Source: Adhaeribacter arboris (GTDB lineage: Bacteria > Bacteroidota > Bacteroidia > Cytophagales > Hymenobacteraceae). From it: 64,000 nucleotides of DNA. The stretch lies in the NCBI RefSeq assembly GCF_003023845.1, contig NZ_PYFT01000001.1, forward strand, positions 3,720,001 to 3,784,000, in the 5' to 3' direction. Shown piece by piece: positions 10,001 to 16,557 of this stretch. Positions within the stretch are counted from its first letter, which is position 1. Every line of letters starts with the position of its first letter. The notes beneath the pieces are model-generated. The model had not been told where the DNA came from, searched no databases, and saw only the letters and a program-made list of their open reading frames with translations. A program made the translations under genes and the position numbers.

Positions 10001-10506
10001 GGTGAGGTACCACCAATTAAACGCTCCGCCGCTTCGCCATTAGGTAAATGGTATTCGTAGTAAATCAGGTATAAATCGGAAAAACCAGTAAAGCGGTCAT
10101 CATTTAGAAATAGCCGCAGCGTATCGCCCAAAATTTTAGTAGCTGGGCTGTTCCGTAAGACTTGCAACTCACTATCAATATTCCAGCGACGAAGGATAAT
10201 TTTTTTACCGGCCTGGGCATACTGATGGTAATTAAAAATTAGCTCGAACAAATCCCAATAATGGGATACCAACTCGTGGTAAATCGAGTGCCGGTTCCCG
10301 CTTTTATCGGTATTCACAAAATCGAACGCCGTCTCGAACAAATGCATCCTCGCAAACGGGGTCGGGATGGAGGTAACAATTTTACTAGCTTTCGCCCCCG
10401 TCGGGTCGGTAATATCGTTGAGTTCAATGTGCGTAATCGGCGAAGATTGCTGCCAGCCTTCTATTTGCTGTTTTCCTTTATCGTGCAAGCGCAGTACTTT
10501 CGGCAT
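7036..10506 (-). CDS. Giant Hsp70/actin-fold ATPase (SrfB-like)
   Basis: 1156 aa from the ATG at 10506; a TTG 33 bases further upstream is less likely. The C-terminal half carries the actin/Hsp70 nucleotide-binding signatures: phosphate-1 loop DFGTTNTH (Asp590-His597), phosphate-2 loop NIDIGGGTTDLL (819-830), and an adenosine-motif-like FCFSGKGSLYIKLL (about 959-972). The first 580 residues are unlike any domain I recognise and contain many beta-strand-like and aromatic segments. The layout recalls the SrfB family of large Hsp70-like proteins. There is no signal peptide, so it is probably cytoplasmic, where it could polymerise or switch with the tubulin-like partner. ATPase activity is well supported by motifs; its cellular role is unknown. 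Confidence 0.8.
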   Translation of the reverse strand: MPKVLRLHDKGKQQIEGWQQSSPITHIELNDITDPTGAKASKIVTSIPTPFARMHLFETAFDFVNTDKSGNRHSIYHELVSHYWDLFELIFNYHQYAQAGKKIILRRWNIDSELQVLRNSPATKILGDTLRLFLNDDRFTGFSDLYLIYYEYHLPNGEAAERLIGGTSPFTLFFTAPTVQPLDIERPQARGHYFDKHIVLLHERDKAFQDFVYGLFMVKPELRSKYFCGSVFANLQIERFNAMELRGEVSQPSFEAQYIPLADVNGNPVLVKNAALPTRSNRIEINSDLFVRISPGVPNPGTLPIVLKPNLKIEANYINGQRWDNATTVPWADPLPLENRVLPGKKYKYPFLTIGDFLEEYLVELPYEVNTDRFQVGQIAYSYGADTRVKHKFPYLLPIKRTFFDYFEVRDLYEFLTFTIDINHVKVSLKIPVQNGQFVTYERSYYQNPQNVKDEFGREIPEKGAIIRAKVGLGIFPFYKMRNQPQHNDLYKIMLVDDDTAPSLVNKSYDLRFYVGNHRIEGQGGSRSATRTERTSKTSVGAGSTYYEVKHTHFDYVELVCPQGQEVKGLIVPKWTELDRGTQNFTFSVDFGTTNTHVAYNNAQGAHPKTFTIGQNDMQVVLLNSPSADVNKTVYERYRAGFGELFPVLLIQNREFVPSFIGEQGGIFEFPIRTATCETPNFPNEPKNVLGNINIGFAINAEVSMVQQARYETNLKWSLELDTQGEARVEAFFRELLYLIKHKVALNNGIIENTRLIWFRPLSFDLFSLNQFKQKWDEAYQDIFKTTEFTVSLTESVAPYYYLTATNQVVPNRDENVVNIDIGGGTTDLLFLKGQQPAYSTSFRFAGDDLWGEGYSRLHGSGKHNGFLQLYRQESRNVPISGSEQEARTAFELAVNNDQFRSADVVSLLFSYDNELKFSHQLMKARHLRIIFYLHYTSIIYHVAQLIKHLEMETPRYFCFSGKGSLYIKLLSGGSNMLVVERLTKTILRKVTGKEPKQNFKIILANNPKEATANGGVLFQGSAQQADYEHIQEVKLVGDQELQDIRSNFITTEQIDSSMRQSVVENAKAYLKLALQDPEITSMLPDLGVQIDPNFLLPYLQNEVEDSLSIGLNQTHQTLRTDEVLAETLFFYSFKQTLYQLSRDLYERHYASKAVV

Positions 10507-10604
10507 ATGTTTTAGTTTTAGTCCATAGTCCACGGTCAATAGACCACGGATGTAATTGTTAATTAGTTGAATTGGTAAATGGTACTTGGTAAATGTTAAG
10601 AAAG

Positions 10605-10637
10605 CTCCCCTCCTGTTTTAGGAGGGGTTGGGGGTGG
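10605..10637 (+). repeat. Left palindromic repeat flanking the DUF559 gene
   Basis: A hairpin of CCCCTCCT and AGGAGGGG around a short loop, followed by the tail GGGTGG. It overlaps the 3' end of the endonuclease gene: the last codons and the stop lie inside it. The same unit occurs inverted at 11007-11042 and again in this orientation at 11126-11162. Confidence 0.8.
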
Positions 10638-10989
10638 TAAACTGGGCAGTAATTTCTGCTAAAACACCTTCCAATTGCTCAAACACTTCCTTGTTCTCAA
10701 ACCGTAGCACCTTTATATGTAAATTTTTTAAAAACTTTGTTCTGTCCTCATCCCGTTCATAACCATTTTCAGTGAAATGATCTCTTCCATCTAATTCAAT
10801 CGCAAGCTTCTCTTGCGGGCAATAGAAATCAAGTATGTAATTACCAACACTGTGTTGTCTTCTGAATTTACGTCCTATTTGGCTATTCTTTAAATGTTTC
10901 CATAACTCGGCTTCAGCAGGAGTTAAGTTGCTGCGGTTTTGTTGACGCAGATTTTTTAAGTTTTGCTGGTTATGAATACGTTCTTGCAT
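10618..10989 (-). CDS. DUF559 (Vsr/restriction-endonuclease-like fold) protein
   Basis: 123 aa from the ATG at 10989. It matches the DUF559 family of small PD-(D/E)XK-like nucleases related to very-short-patch repair enzymes: LTPAEAELWKHLKN, then KFRRQHSVGNYILDFYCPQEKLAIELDGRDH, with Asp in ILDFYC and Glu in AIELDG as the likely metal ligands, and a C-terminal VLRFENKEVFEQLEGVL. It sits between the tubulin-like and SrfB-like genes and is bracketed by inverted GC-rich palindromes; its stop codon lies inside one of them. This suggests a small mobile cassette dropped into the cluster rather than a working part of it. Substrate and activity are unknown. Confidence 0.85.
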   Translation of the reverse strand: MQERIHNQQNLKNLRQQNRSNLTPAEAELWKHLKNSQIGRKFRRQHSVGNYILDFYCPQEKLAIELDGRDHFTENGYERDEDRTKFLKNLHIKVLRFENKEVFEQLEGVLAEITAQFTTPNPS

Positions 10990-11006
10990 CTTCAACTGCT
11001 TTTGTC

Positions 11007-11042
11007 AACCACCCCTAACCCCTCCTTATCCAAGGAGGGGAA
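11007..11042 (-). repeat. Right palindromic repeat flanking the DUF559 gene (inverted copy)
   Basis: Reads ACCCCTAA followed by CCCCTCCTT-atcc-AAGGAGGGG on the plus strand. It is the reverse complement arrangement of the copy at 11126-11162, whose loop is ggat. Together with 10605-10637 it brackets the DUF559 gene in inverted orientation. Confidence 0.8.
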
Positions 11043-11125
11043 TTTTGTTAATCTTCATTTTAAACATTTTAACAAATAACTACTTGCATAAAATATACTT
11101 CTTTGTGAATTCAGTATGGATATAG

Positions 11126-11162
11126 GCTCCCCTCCTTGGATAAGGAGGGGCAGGGGTGGTTG
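11126..11162 (+). repeat. Third palindromic repeat of the DUF559-associated family
   Basis: CCCCTCCTT-ggat-AAGGAGGGG followed by CAGGGGTGGTT. It lies 84 bases from the inverted copy at 11007-11042, so the two could pair as long arms. It sits just downstream of the tubulin-like gene. Confidence 0.8.
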
Positions 11163-11220
11163 ATTTTTAGCTATCCATTGTTATATCTGTGTAATCAATT
11201 TATATAGTCGTAACCTACCC

Positions 11221-12669
11221 TTAAACTGTCTTCACTTTCTCCGTAAACGCTTTTTCGGTTACGCGGTCGAAGAGTTGGATGAATTTTCGGAAGCGATCGC
11301 GTTCGGGTATTTGCTTTTCGGCGGCGTCGAGTTCGTTGCGGAAGAATCCATGACTAATGCCTTTGTCGAATATATTCCATGATTTAGTAATAATTTCTTT
11401 ACCCCGGATGAGTTGGTTAAAGTCGTCGGTGCTCAGGTTAAAAGGGGCGAAGCTGCGCTGGTTACTGTTAAGTTCGCGGAGCCAGTTCAGAAAGCCGTAA
11501 TCCGGGCTGTTAATAATTTTATCTAAATCTTTAAATAAACTGTCCTTGCCGAGTAAATTCTGCAGTTCCAGGTTTTTATAATAAGGCGAATCTTTGTCGT
11601 CTTTTAACAGGCTGTTAAAATATTTGGCGAAATACAGAAATCGGCTCAAGCTTCCGGCAATCTTTTCTTTCGACTCAGGAGCCAAATGGCCAAATTGTAC
11701 CTCACGGGTATCTTCGGTAAAGCCGTATTCGTGGTAGAGAGTGCCCGAACTAAAATCGGCGGCATTATAATCCATAAAATCCAACACTGCCATGGCACTG
11801 AGTAACTCTACTAAATGCGCTTTGTTTTGCTGACTGCTGCCGCCCGGCTGGTTCTGGTACGGAGCATCGGGCGTATCGGCAATATAATACAAGGCCTCCA
11901 ATCCTTTCAGGTGATGCTCATAATAAGAAAGTGCCGCGCGGGTTTTGGTTATGAAGGTATTGGAGTCGATGACGCTGCCGTCTTCGGCTTGTAAGGCAAA
12001 ATAAGGCAGCACGGTAATAGCCCCGGTTAAAGCATCCTGAATATAGCCCGCATTGGCCAAAGGTGCTTGCTGGTCTTTCAGGTTTTTGAGCAGCAACGGA
12101 AAACCGGCGGCCCCGGTACCGCCAAAAATAGAGCTGATAAAAAAAATACGGTCACCTTTCTGGAAATTCTTGGCGAAATATTGAATCTCAGGCGAATCTA
12201 CAATTTTATTCAAAACCACGCTGCCTACGTTCGGGCTGCCCCGGAAACCAATGGTCAGCGGACTTTCCAGGTTATCGTCGGTAAACAGTAATTCAATCAC
12301 ACTTTTCGTACCCGGCGATAAGGAATTATAATGGATGTAATCGCGGAATCGCTGGTTAATGCCGCCAAAATCGTACACAAAGGTATCCTGTACTACGCCG
12401 TCGGTATCGTTGGCAATGTTGGATAAAGTACTAATGTCCGTTTTAAAAAAACCTTTGTCGCGCAAGCCCAAGTGTTTCTGAATGCGCTTGTACGTTTTTA
12501 GAAGCTCTACCGTACGGTTCATGTCACCGTTCTGCGCGTCCGGGTCAATGATGATGGGCACCACGCGTTCACAGTTTTTAATTTCGACCCCGGCCGCCAG
12601 CAACATGGTCAGCGACCGGATTACCCGCGAACCCGTGCCGCCAATACCGAATATGAATAATTTTGCCAT
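11221..12669 (-). CDS. Tubulin/FtsZ-like GTPase family protein
   Basis: 482 aa. The N-terminus KLFIFGIGGTGSRVIRSL gives the first glycine-rich nucleotide loop of the tubulin superfamily (GIGGTGSR, residues 8-15). VVPIIIDPDAQNGD (36-49) matches the strand and acidic loop that follow it in FtsZ. FISSIFGGTGAAGFP (177-191) contains the tubulin signature, GGTGAAG here for FtsZ GGGTGTG. The length exceeds FtsZ and there is no FtsZ-like C-terminal tail, so this is not the division protein. It belongs with the divergent tubulin-like families predicted to work with VWA and OmpA proteins in membrane remodelling. It is probably cytoplasmic, binds GTP and may form filaments; both are inferred. Confidence 0.85.
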   Translation of the reverse strand: MAKLFIFGIGGTGSRVIRSLTMLLAAGVEIKNCERVVPIIIDPDAQNGDMNRTVELLKTYKRIQKHLGLRDKGFFKTDISTLSNIANDTDGVVQDTFVYDFGGINQRFRDYIHYNSLSPGTKSVIELLFTDDNLESPLTIGFRGSPNVGSVVLNKIVDSPEIQYFAKNFQKGDRIFFISSIFGGTGAAGFPLLLKNLKDQQAPLANAGYIQDALTGAITVLPYFALQAEDGSVIDSNTFITKTRAALSYYEHHLKGLEALYYIADTPDAPYQNQPGGSSQQNKAHLVELLSAMAVLDFMDYNAADFSSGTLYHEYGFTEDTREVQFGHLAPESKEKIAGSLSRFLYFAKYFNSLLKDDKDSPYYKNLELQNLLGKDSLFKDLDKIINSPDYGFLNWLRELNSNQRSFAPFNLSTDDFNQLIRGKEIITKSWNIFDKGISHGFFRNELDAAEKQIPERDRFRKFIQLFDRVTEKAFTEKVKTV

Positions 12670-13035
12670 TATTTAGATGTTAGATATTGGATGTTAGATA
12701 GTAGACTTTCAAGCCTCATCTAATCATCAATACACGCTTATTTTAAATTCCTCCCTGCTATAAGCCGGACTTTCTTATTCTTATTTCTATTTTATCGCGA
12801 GCACGCCTCGCTCGTGCTACTTATCGTCTGGCCTCTGGCCGGTAGGCTATTTACTAAATTGCTTTTATTAACTGTTTATCGGTTCGCCCGGCCGGAGGCC
12901 TCCCAGATAGTAGACACGAGCGAAGACGCTCGCGCCAGCAGGTAGTAACTTATTAATTGGTAACAACTTTTAAACTTTCCAACCTTACAACTTTATAACC
13001 TTTCAACCTTCAAACCTTTCAACTTTCCAACCAAC
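12670..13035. other. Repeat-filled gap inside the motor-cytoskeleton cluster
   Basis: No gene. It holds a short TTAGAT-type direct repeat next to the tubulin-like start (about 12673-12706), a long imperfect inverted repeat (12796-12934) and an AT-rich minisatellite-like tract (12967-13043). Such a gap may split the cluster into two transcription units. Confidence 0.7.
12796..12934. repeat. Imperfect inverted repeat, arms about 47 bases
   Basis: The left arm 12796-12842 (starting CGCGAGCACGCC, ending TCTGGCCGG) and the right arm 12888-12934 (starting CCGGCCGGAGG, ending GACGCTCGCG) are imperfect reverse complements around a loop of about 45 bases. It is more GC-rich than its surroundings, so it looks like a dispersed element that folds into a large hairpin. 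Confidence 0.75.
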
Positions 13036-13043
13036 CTAAAACC
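12967..13043. repeat. AT-rich minisatellite-like tract
   Basis: Degenerate units of 8-10 bases of the form AACTTTCCAACC / AACTTTATAACC / AACCTTCAAACC. The same motif family recurs at 15828-15876 and 15970-16008. Confidence 0.75.
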
Positions 13044-13437
13044 TAACCGGAGTGGTGCTGGCTCCCCGGGACCAGCGCCGAAGTAAGAACGAAAAAATCA
13101 GGTAAAATAAGGCCCCGTACAAGGCATTTACGGCCGCAAAATTATAAACATAGTCGCCTTCTACTTCTTTGCCGTGGGCGTAATTTACGGCGTAAGCAAA
13201 ACCAATAACGGCGCTAATAACCATAAACAACACCCAATGCCAAGCCTTCCGGAAAAACGCAATCGGTAGCCAATGATTAATGACGTAGTAAAAAATCAGC
13301 ATCATGGCTAAGGCCGACAGCACCGTTACTAACCCGACCGTCGGGAAAATCTCGTTCCAGTAAACAGGCCGGGATTGCGGCGGCTGCGGCGCCGATAAAA
13401 ATAATTGATAAATAAATTTAAAAAATCCGGGTAGCAT
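13036..13437 (-). CDS. Small membrane protein of the motor-cytoskeleton cluster
   Basis: 133 aa, not recognised. After an amphipathic N-terminus it has about three membrane helices: residues 32-53 (FPTVGLVTVLSALAMMLIFY), 64-86 (WHWVLFMVISAVIGFAYAV) and 98-120 (VNALYGALFYLIFSFLL). A basic tail (RRWSRGASTTPVRF) is probably cytoplasmic. The stop lies within a few bases of the minisatellite tract, and the gene follows the VWA-like lipoprotein gene by 72 bases on the same strand. It could anchor or help assemble the complex at the inner membrane, but nothing in the sequence shows a specific role. Confidence 0.72.
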   Translation of the reverse strand: MLPGFFKFIYQLFLSAPQPPQSRPVYWNEIFPTVGLVTVLSALAMMLIFYYVINHWLPIAFFRKAWHWVLFMVISAVIGFAYAVNYAHGKEVEGDYVYNFAAVNALYGALFYLIFSFLLRRWSRGASTTPVRF

Positions 13438-13509
13438 ATTTTTAGCTTATATAAAATCAACATTTAGAAAATCAGCAATAAATAATGTATTCTCAAAATA
13501 AAGAAAAAC

Positions 13510-14850
13510 TTACTTCTCTTTTTTAGCCTGAATAGTAGCCGTAAAAATATTTTTATTACCTACCTCATAGGCTCGTTCCACACCCGCTACAATACCGGCT
13601 AATTGAAAGGTTTTGGCGCCTTCGTTGTTCATTTGGCTATCGTCGGTGGTGGTGCGGTTTTGCACCCAGGCTGGCCGCTGATTTTGTAAAATTAATTGCA
13701 TCTCTATTTCGGGAGCAGCCATTTTGGTGAGCTTTACTTTAATGAAATGCGAGTACGGTTTTAAAGGATTGCTATTCTGGCCGGCAACTCCTTTCTGGCT
13801 TCTAAATTGAGCGGCCGTGTACAAACCGGTAATTTGAGCATCGGAGTTTTCGGCTTCTAATTTTAAGTTCTTTTTTAAATAAGCTTCGTTGGTATAGGAG
13901 GCGGGCAATTCCGTTAAATTTAAACCTACTACCATTTCGAGCGGTGTTTTCAGGTCGCTGACGATAATTTCGTGGCAGGCGTTATCCTTACTGTTGCAGT
14001 ACCAGTTGCCCACGGGTAAATATTTATCCAGCACCGAATATGCCGGTGCCGGAAATTCAAAACCAATGTGTAGTTCGTCGGCAAACTTACCGGCCATTAA
14101 CTGGCGGTTAAATACCTGTACTTGCTCCGGTTTACCTATCACCCACAAGTAATAAGGTACTTCGTTGGGGCAGCAATTAGGAATAGTTTTGCGGTTAGTT
14201 TTTACCGCCGGGTAAAAGGTGCCTTTAAAATCGGAAGTGGCGCTAAAAATAGAAACGGCCTGGCCTTGTTGCTGCGCTTTCGCAATTACCTGGTAAATAT
14301 CGGTGGTAACAAAATTAACGGCCTGGCCATTAGCCGGCGCATAAATAAAATCCGAAATAAACACGTTAACCCCGTTTGGCGGACTGTAATTGGAAATAAT
14401 AGAATCTAGCATTACCGGAATAGTGCTGCTGCTGGCCGTTGCTTCTAAACCGTAGCGCAAATGCTTCGATACCTGGTTATAATTGGCCGGGGTTATTTTT
14501 TCGCTTACTTCGTAGAATTGCTTCTTTCCTAGTTGATTATTTTGCTGCACGGTAGCCAGTAAAGCATCCAGGGTTTCCTGAAACTGGGTAATCTGTCCCC
14601 CGTTGCTCGCCGGCATAAAACCTTTCATGCTCCCCGATATTTCCAAAAACACATTCACTTGGCCCACCTTAGTGGCAGTTGCACCTGCGGCTTTGGGTTT
14701 AGTTGTTCCGGTTTCTTCAACAGTTTCATTTCCTGAGGTAGTAGTTTCTTTTTTAGCATCATCCCCACAGGCACTTAAACTTAGTAATACCAGAAAGACA
14801 AACGTCCGAATTAATTCTTTAAAAATTTGCCAGCTACTATTCGACGACAT
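13510..14850 (-). CDS. VWA-like lipoprotein, first gene of the motor-cytoskeleton cluster
   Basis: 446 aa. A lipobox (Leu-Ser-Ala-Cys, Cys28) predicts lipid anchoring, followed by a Thr/Glu/Lys-rich linker (29-62). VNVFLEISGSMKGFM (66-80) looks like the first metal-binding motif of a von Willebrand A domain, with Glu70 in place of the usual Asp and then Ser72 and Ser74. VNVFISDFIYAP (161-172) resembles the later VWA strand ending in Ser-Asp. A Cys pair (NCC) and further Cys residues fit an exported protein. The C-terminal third is beta-rich and unrecognised. A VWA protein accompanying a tubulin-like and an OmpA-like protein matches a proposed membrane-remodelling gene association. Metal binding by the altered motif is uncertain. 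Confidence 0.78.
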   Translation of the reverse strand: MSSNSSWQIFKELIRTFVFLVLLSLSACGDDAKKETTTSGNETVEETGTTKPKAAGATATKVGQVNVFLEISGSMKGFMPASNGGQITQFQETLDALLATVQQNNQLGKKQFYEVSEKITPANYNQVSKHLRYGLEATASSSTIPVMLDSIISNYSPPNGVNVFISDFIYAPANGQAVNFVTTDIYQVIAKAQQQGQAVSIFSATSDFKGTFYPAVKTNRKTIPNCCPNEVPYYLWVIGKPEQVQVFNRQLMAGKFADELHIGFEFPAPAYSVLDKYLPVGNWYCNSKDNACHEIIVSDLKTPLEMVVGLNLTELPASYTNEAYLKKNLKLEAENSDAQITGLYTAAQFRSQKGVAGQNSNPLKPYSHFIKVKLTKMAAPEIEMQLILQNQRPAWVQNRTTTDDSQMNNEGAKTFQLAGIVAGVERAYEVGNKNIFTATIQAKKEK

Positions 14851-15248
14851 GGACTGAGTTTAAGATTATTGGATTACCGATAAAAATAAGGTACCTGTTT
14901 ACGCACTAACGAATATAGGTGTTCTGATATTTTTTGAAGGCAACAGGAAAACAAAAAAAGAAAATTTGCTTTCTTCCTCTAATACAGTTAAAAGTTAGAA
15001 CTACCCATAAGTAACGCTAAATGTAAAGGTTTTTACTTACTTCCTGCATATTTCCCTTCCTTCCAGGTTCTCCGACAACCCACCACTAAAGGTAACCTAT
15101 ATAACTGCTACCGATTAAATTCGTACGATGTATTGCCGGATAACAAGCGCCCTATTGCAAATAAATAACGGGTAACGGCAATTCAATTATTTTTAATTAC
15201 TATTGTTTAATAAAAATACTCGGAACCGAAATTAAACTAGAAAAAACT
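14851..15248. promoter_or_regulatory. Divergent intergenic region between the VWA-like gene and lemA
   Basis: 398 bases with no gene, AT-rich, and the only clear place for promoters of both the minus-strand cluster and plus-strand lemA. On the minus strand TATATTCG near 14910 is one mismatch from the Bacteroidota -7 consensus TAnnTTTG, but I see no convincing -33 box. Confidence 0.4.
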
Positions 15249-15827
15249 ATGAAACGATTATTGCTTTACTTCTTTGGCTTCATCATTCTGGCTTCTCAAA
15301 CTTCGTGCGGCTACAACGAAATGGTAGCCAAAGATGAGAATGTGGCCGCAAAATGGGCCCAGGTACAAAACGCTTACCAGCGCCGCGCCGACTTAGTACC
15401 TAACCTGGTGAATACGGTAAAAGGCGCCGCTAATTTCGAGCAAAAAACCTTAACCGACGTTATTGAAGCGCGTTCCCGCGCCACGAGTATTCAGCTAAGT
15501 CCGGAGAACCTGACACCGGAAAATATTCAGAAATTTCAGGAAGCGCAAGGTCAATTAAGTGGTTCTTTGTCGCGGTTACTAGCTACCGTCGAGAGTTATC
15601 CTCAGCTAAAAGCCAACCAAAACTTTTTAGAGTTGCAGGCACAGCTAGAAGGCACCGAAAACCGAATCTCCGTGGAACGCATGAATTTTAACAACTCCGT
15701 GCAGGACTATAATACCTACATCCGGTCGTTTCCGCGCAACTTTTTTGCCGGCTGGTTTGGCTTCGAACGTAAAACACCTTTCGCCGCCGACCCTAACGCC
15801 CAACGCGCTCCTACGGTTACTTTTTAG
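15249..15827 (+). CDS. lemA: LemA family protein
   Basis: 192 aa. An N-terminal hydrophobic segment (residues 5-20) ending near a Cys (TSCG) anchors it in the membrane, possibly as a lipoprotein. The LemA core follows: YNEMVAKDENVAAKWAQVQNAYQRRADLVPNLV, then a helical bundle with VIEARSRAT and LEGTENRISVERMNFN. The length and the ending NTYIRSFPRNFFAGWFGF are typical. LemA proteins are widespread envelope proteins of unclear function, usually next to TPM-domain genes, as here. An intrinsic terminator follows before the first TPM gene. Confidence 0.95.
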   Translation: MKRLLLYFFGFIILASQTSCGYNEMVAKDENVAAKWAQVQNAYQRRADLVPNLVNTVKGAANFEQKTLTDVIEARSRATSIQLSPENLTPENIQKFQEAQGQLSGSLSRLLATVESYPQLKANQNFLELQAQLEGTENRISVERMNFNNSVQDYNTYIRSFPRNFFAGWFGFERKTPFAADPNAQRAPTVTF

Positions 15828-16008
15828 GAGTTGAAAGGTTGGAAAGTTAAAAAGTTAGAAGGTTATAAAGTTGAAACTCATAGCTTAAAAGGTTTTAGTT
15901 GGCAGTAAATAAGGTATATACTGCCAACTTTTTCATCGATAAAAATGATTTAAACAGTAACTTTCTTCTCCAACTTTCCAACCTTCTAACTTTTTAACTT
16001 TCCAACTC
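15828..16008. repeat. Inverted minisatellite pair between lemA and the TPM gene
   Basis: The tract at 15828-15876 (units such as GTTGGAAAGTTAAAAAG) and that at 15970-16008 (CTTTTTAACTTTCCAACT type) are near-perfect reverse complements over about 36 bases. They enclose the lemA terminator. The motif family is the same as at 12967-13043. Confidence 0.78.
15897..15933 (+). terminator. Intrinsic terminator after lemA
   Basis: A perfect 11-base stem AGTTGGCAGTA / TACTGCCAACT with an 11-base loop, followed by a T run (15929-15933). Confidence 0.82.
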
Positions 16009-16011
16009 ACC

Positions 16012-16452
16012 ATGAAAGATACCATTACGGCGGAAGACGAGGCTCGGATTGTGGCGGCCATTGCCGAAGCGGAAAAAAATACTTCCGGCGAAATCCGCGT
16101 ACACATCGAAAATACGTGCCAAGGCAATGTGCTCGACCGGGCCACCCAGGTATTTGCACATTTGCACATGCATCAAACCAAATTGCGTAACGGGGTTTTG
16201 TTTTACGTAGCGCTTAAAAGTCGGCAGTTTGCGGTACTCGGCGATGCGGGTATTAACGCGCGGGTTCCTCCTAATTTCTGGCAGGAAATAACGGCTTTGG
16301 TTGTTCAGCATTTTAAGGAAGGGCGCTACGCCGAAGGGTTAAGTAAAGGCGTTTTAATGGCCGGCGAACAGCTAAAAGTTTATTTTCCTTATTCCGGCGA
16401 TGCCACCGACACCAACGAATTACAAAATGATATTTCTTTCGGGAAAGATTGA
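16012..16452 (+). CDS. TPM-domain protein
   Basis: 146 aa, cytoplasmic-looking with no signal peptide. It matches the TPM (TLP18.3/Psb32/MOLO-1) domain: ITAEDEARIVAAIAEAEKNTSGEIRVHIENTC, then NGVLFYVALKSRQFAVLGDAGIN and FKEGRYAEGLSKGVLMAGEQL. The family includes photosystem-repair phosphatases in plants, but the bacterial role is unclear. The lemA-TPM-TPM order is a conserved Bacteroidota arrangement and the three products may work together at the membrane. The ATG directly follows the AT-rich repeat tract. Confidence 0.92.
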   Translation: MKDTITAEDEARIVAAIAEAEKNTSGEIRVHIENTCQGNVLDRATQVFAHLHMHQTKLRNGVLFYVALKSRQFAVLGDAGINARVPPNFWQEITALVVQHFKEGRYAEGLSKGVLMAGEQLKVYFPYSGDATDTNELQNDISFGKD

Positions 16453-16457
16453 ATTAA

Positions 16458-16556
16458 AGTATCCGGTAGTAAGTAGCAGGAATCAGAATTAAAATTTTGG
16501 CTGAATTTTGCTCGCTACTAACTCTTGCTACTGGATACCTGCTACTTGATACCCAT
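16458..16556. repeat. Short degenerate repeats (TAGCAGG / GCTACT type) between two TPM genes
   Basis: GGTAGTAAGTAGCAGG is echoed in inverse by GCTACTGGATACC and GCTACTTGATACC just before the next start codon. It forms degenerate inverted and direct repeats and no gene. Confidence 0.5.
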
Positions 16557-16557
16557 T

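Noticed and set aside
10605-11162. A classical insertion sequence
   Set aside because: No transposase gene is present and no target-site duplication could be confirmed by eye; the unit holds only a DUF559 gene and palindromes.
11221-12669. The cell-division gene ftsZ
   Set aside because: The signature is GGTGAAG rather than GGGTGTG, the protein is longer, the C-terminal FtsZ tail is absent and no ftsA/ftsQ/mur genes are nearby.
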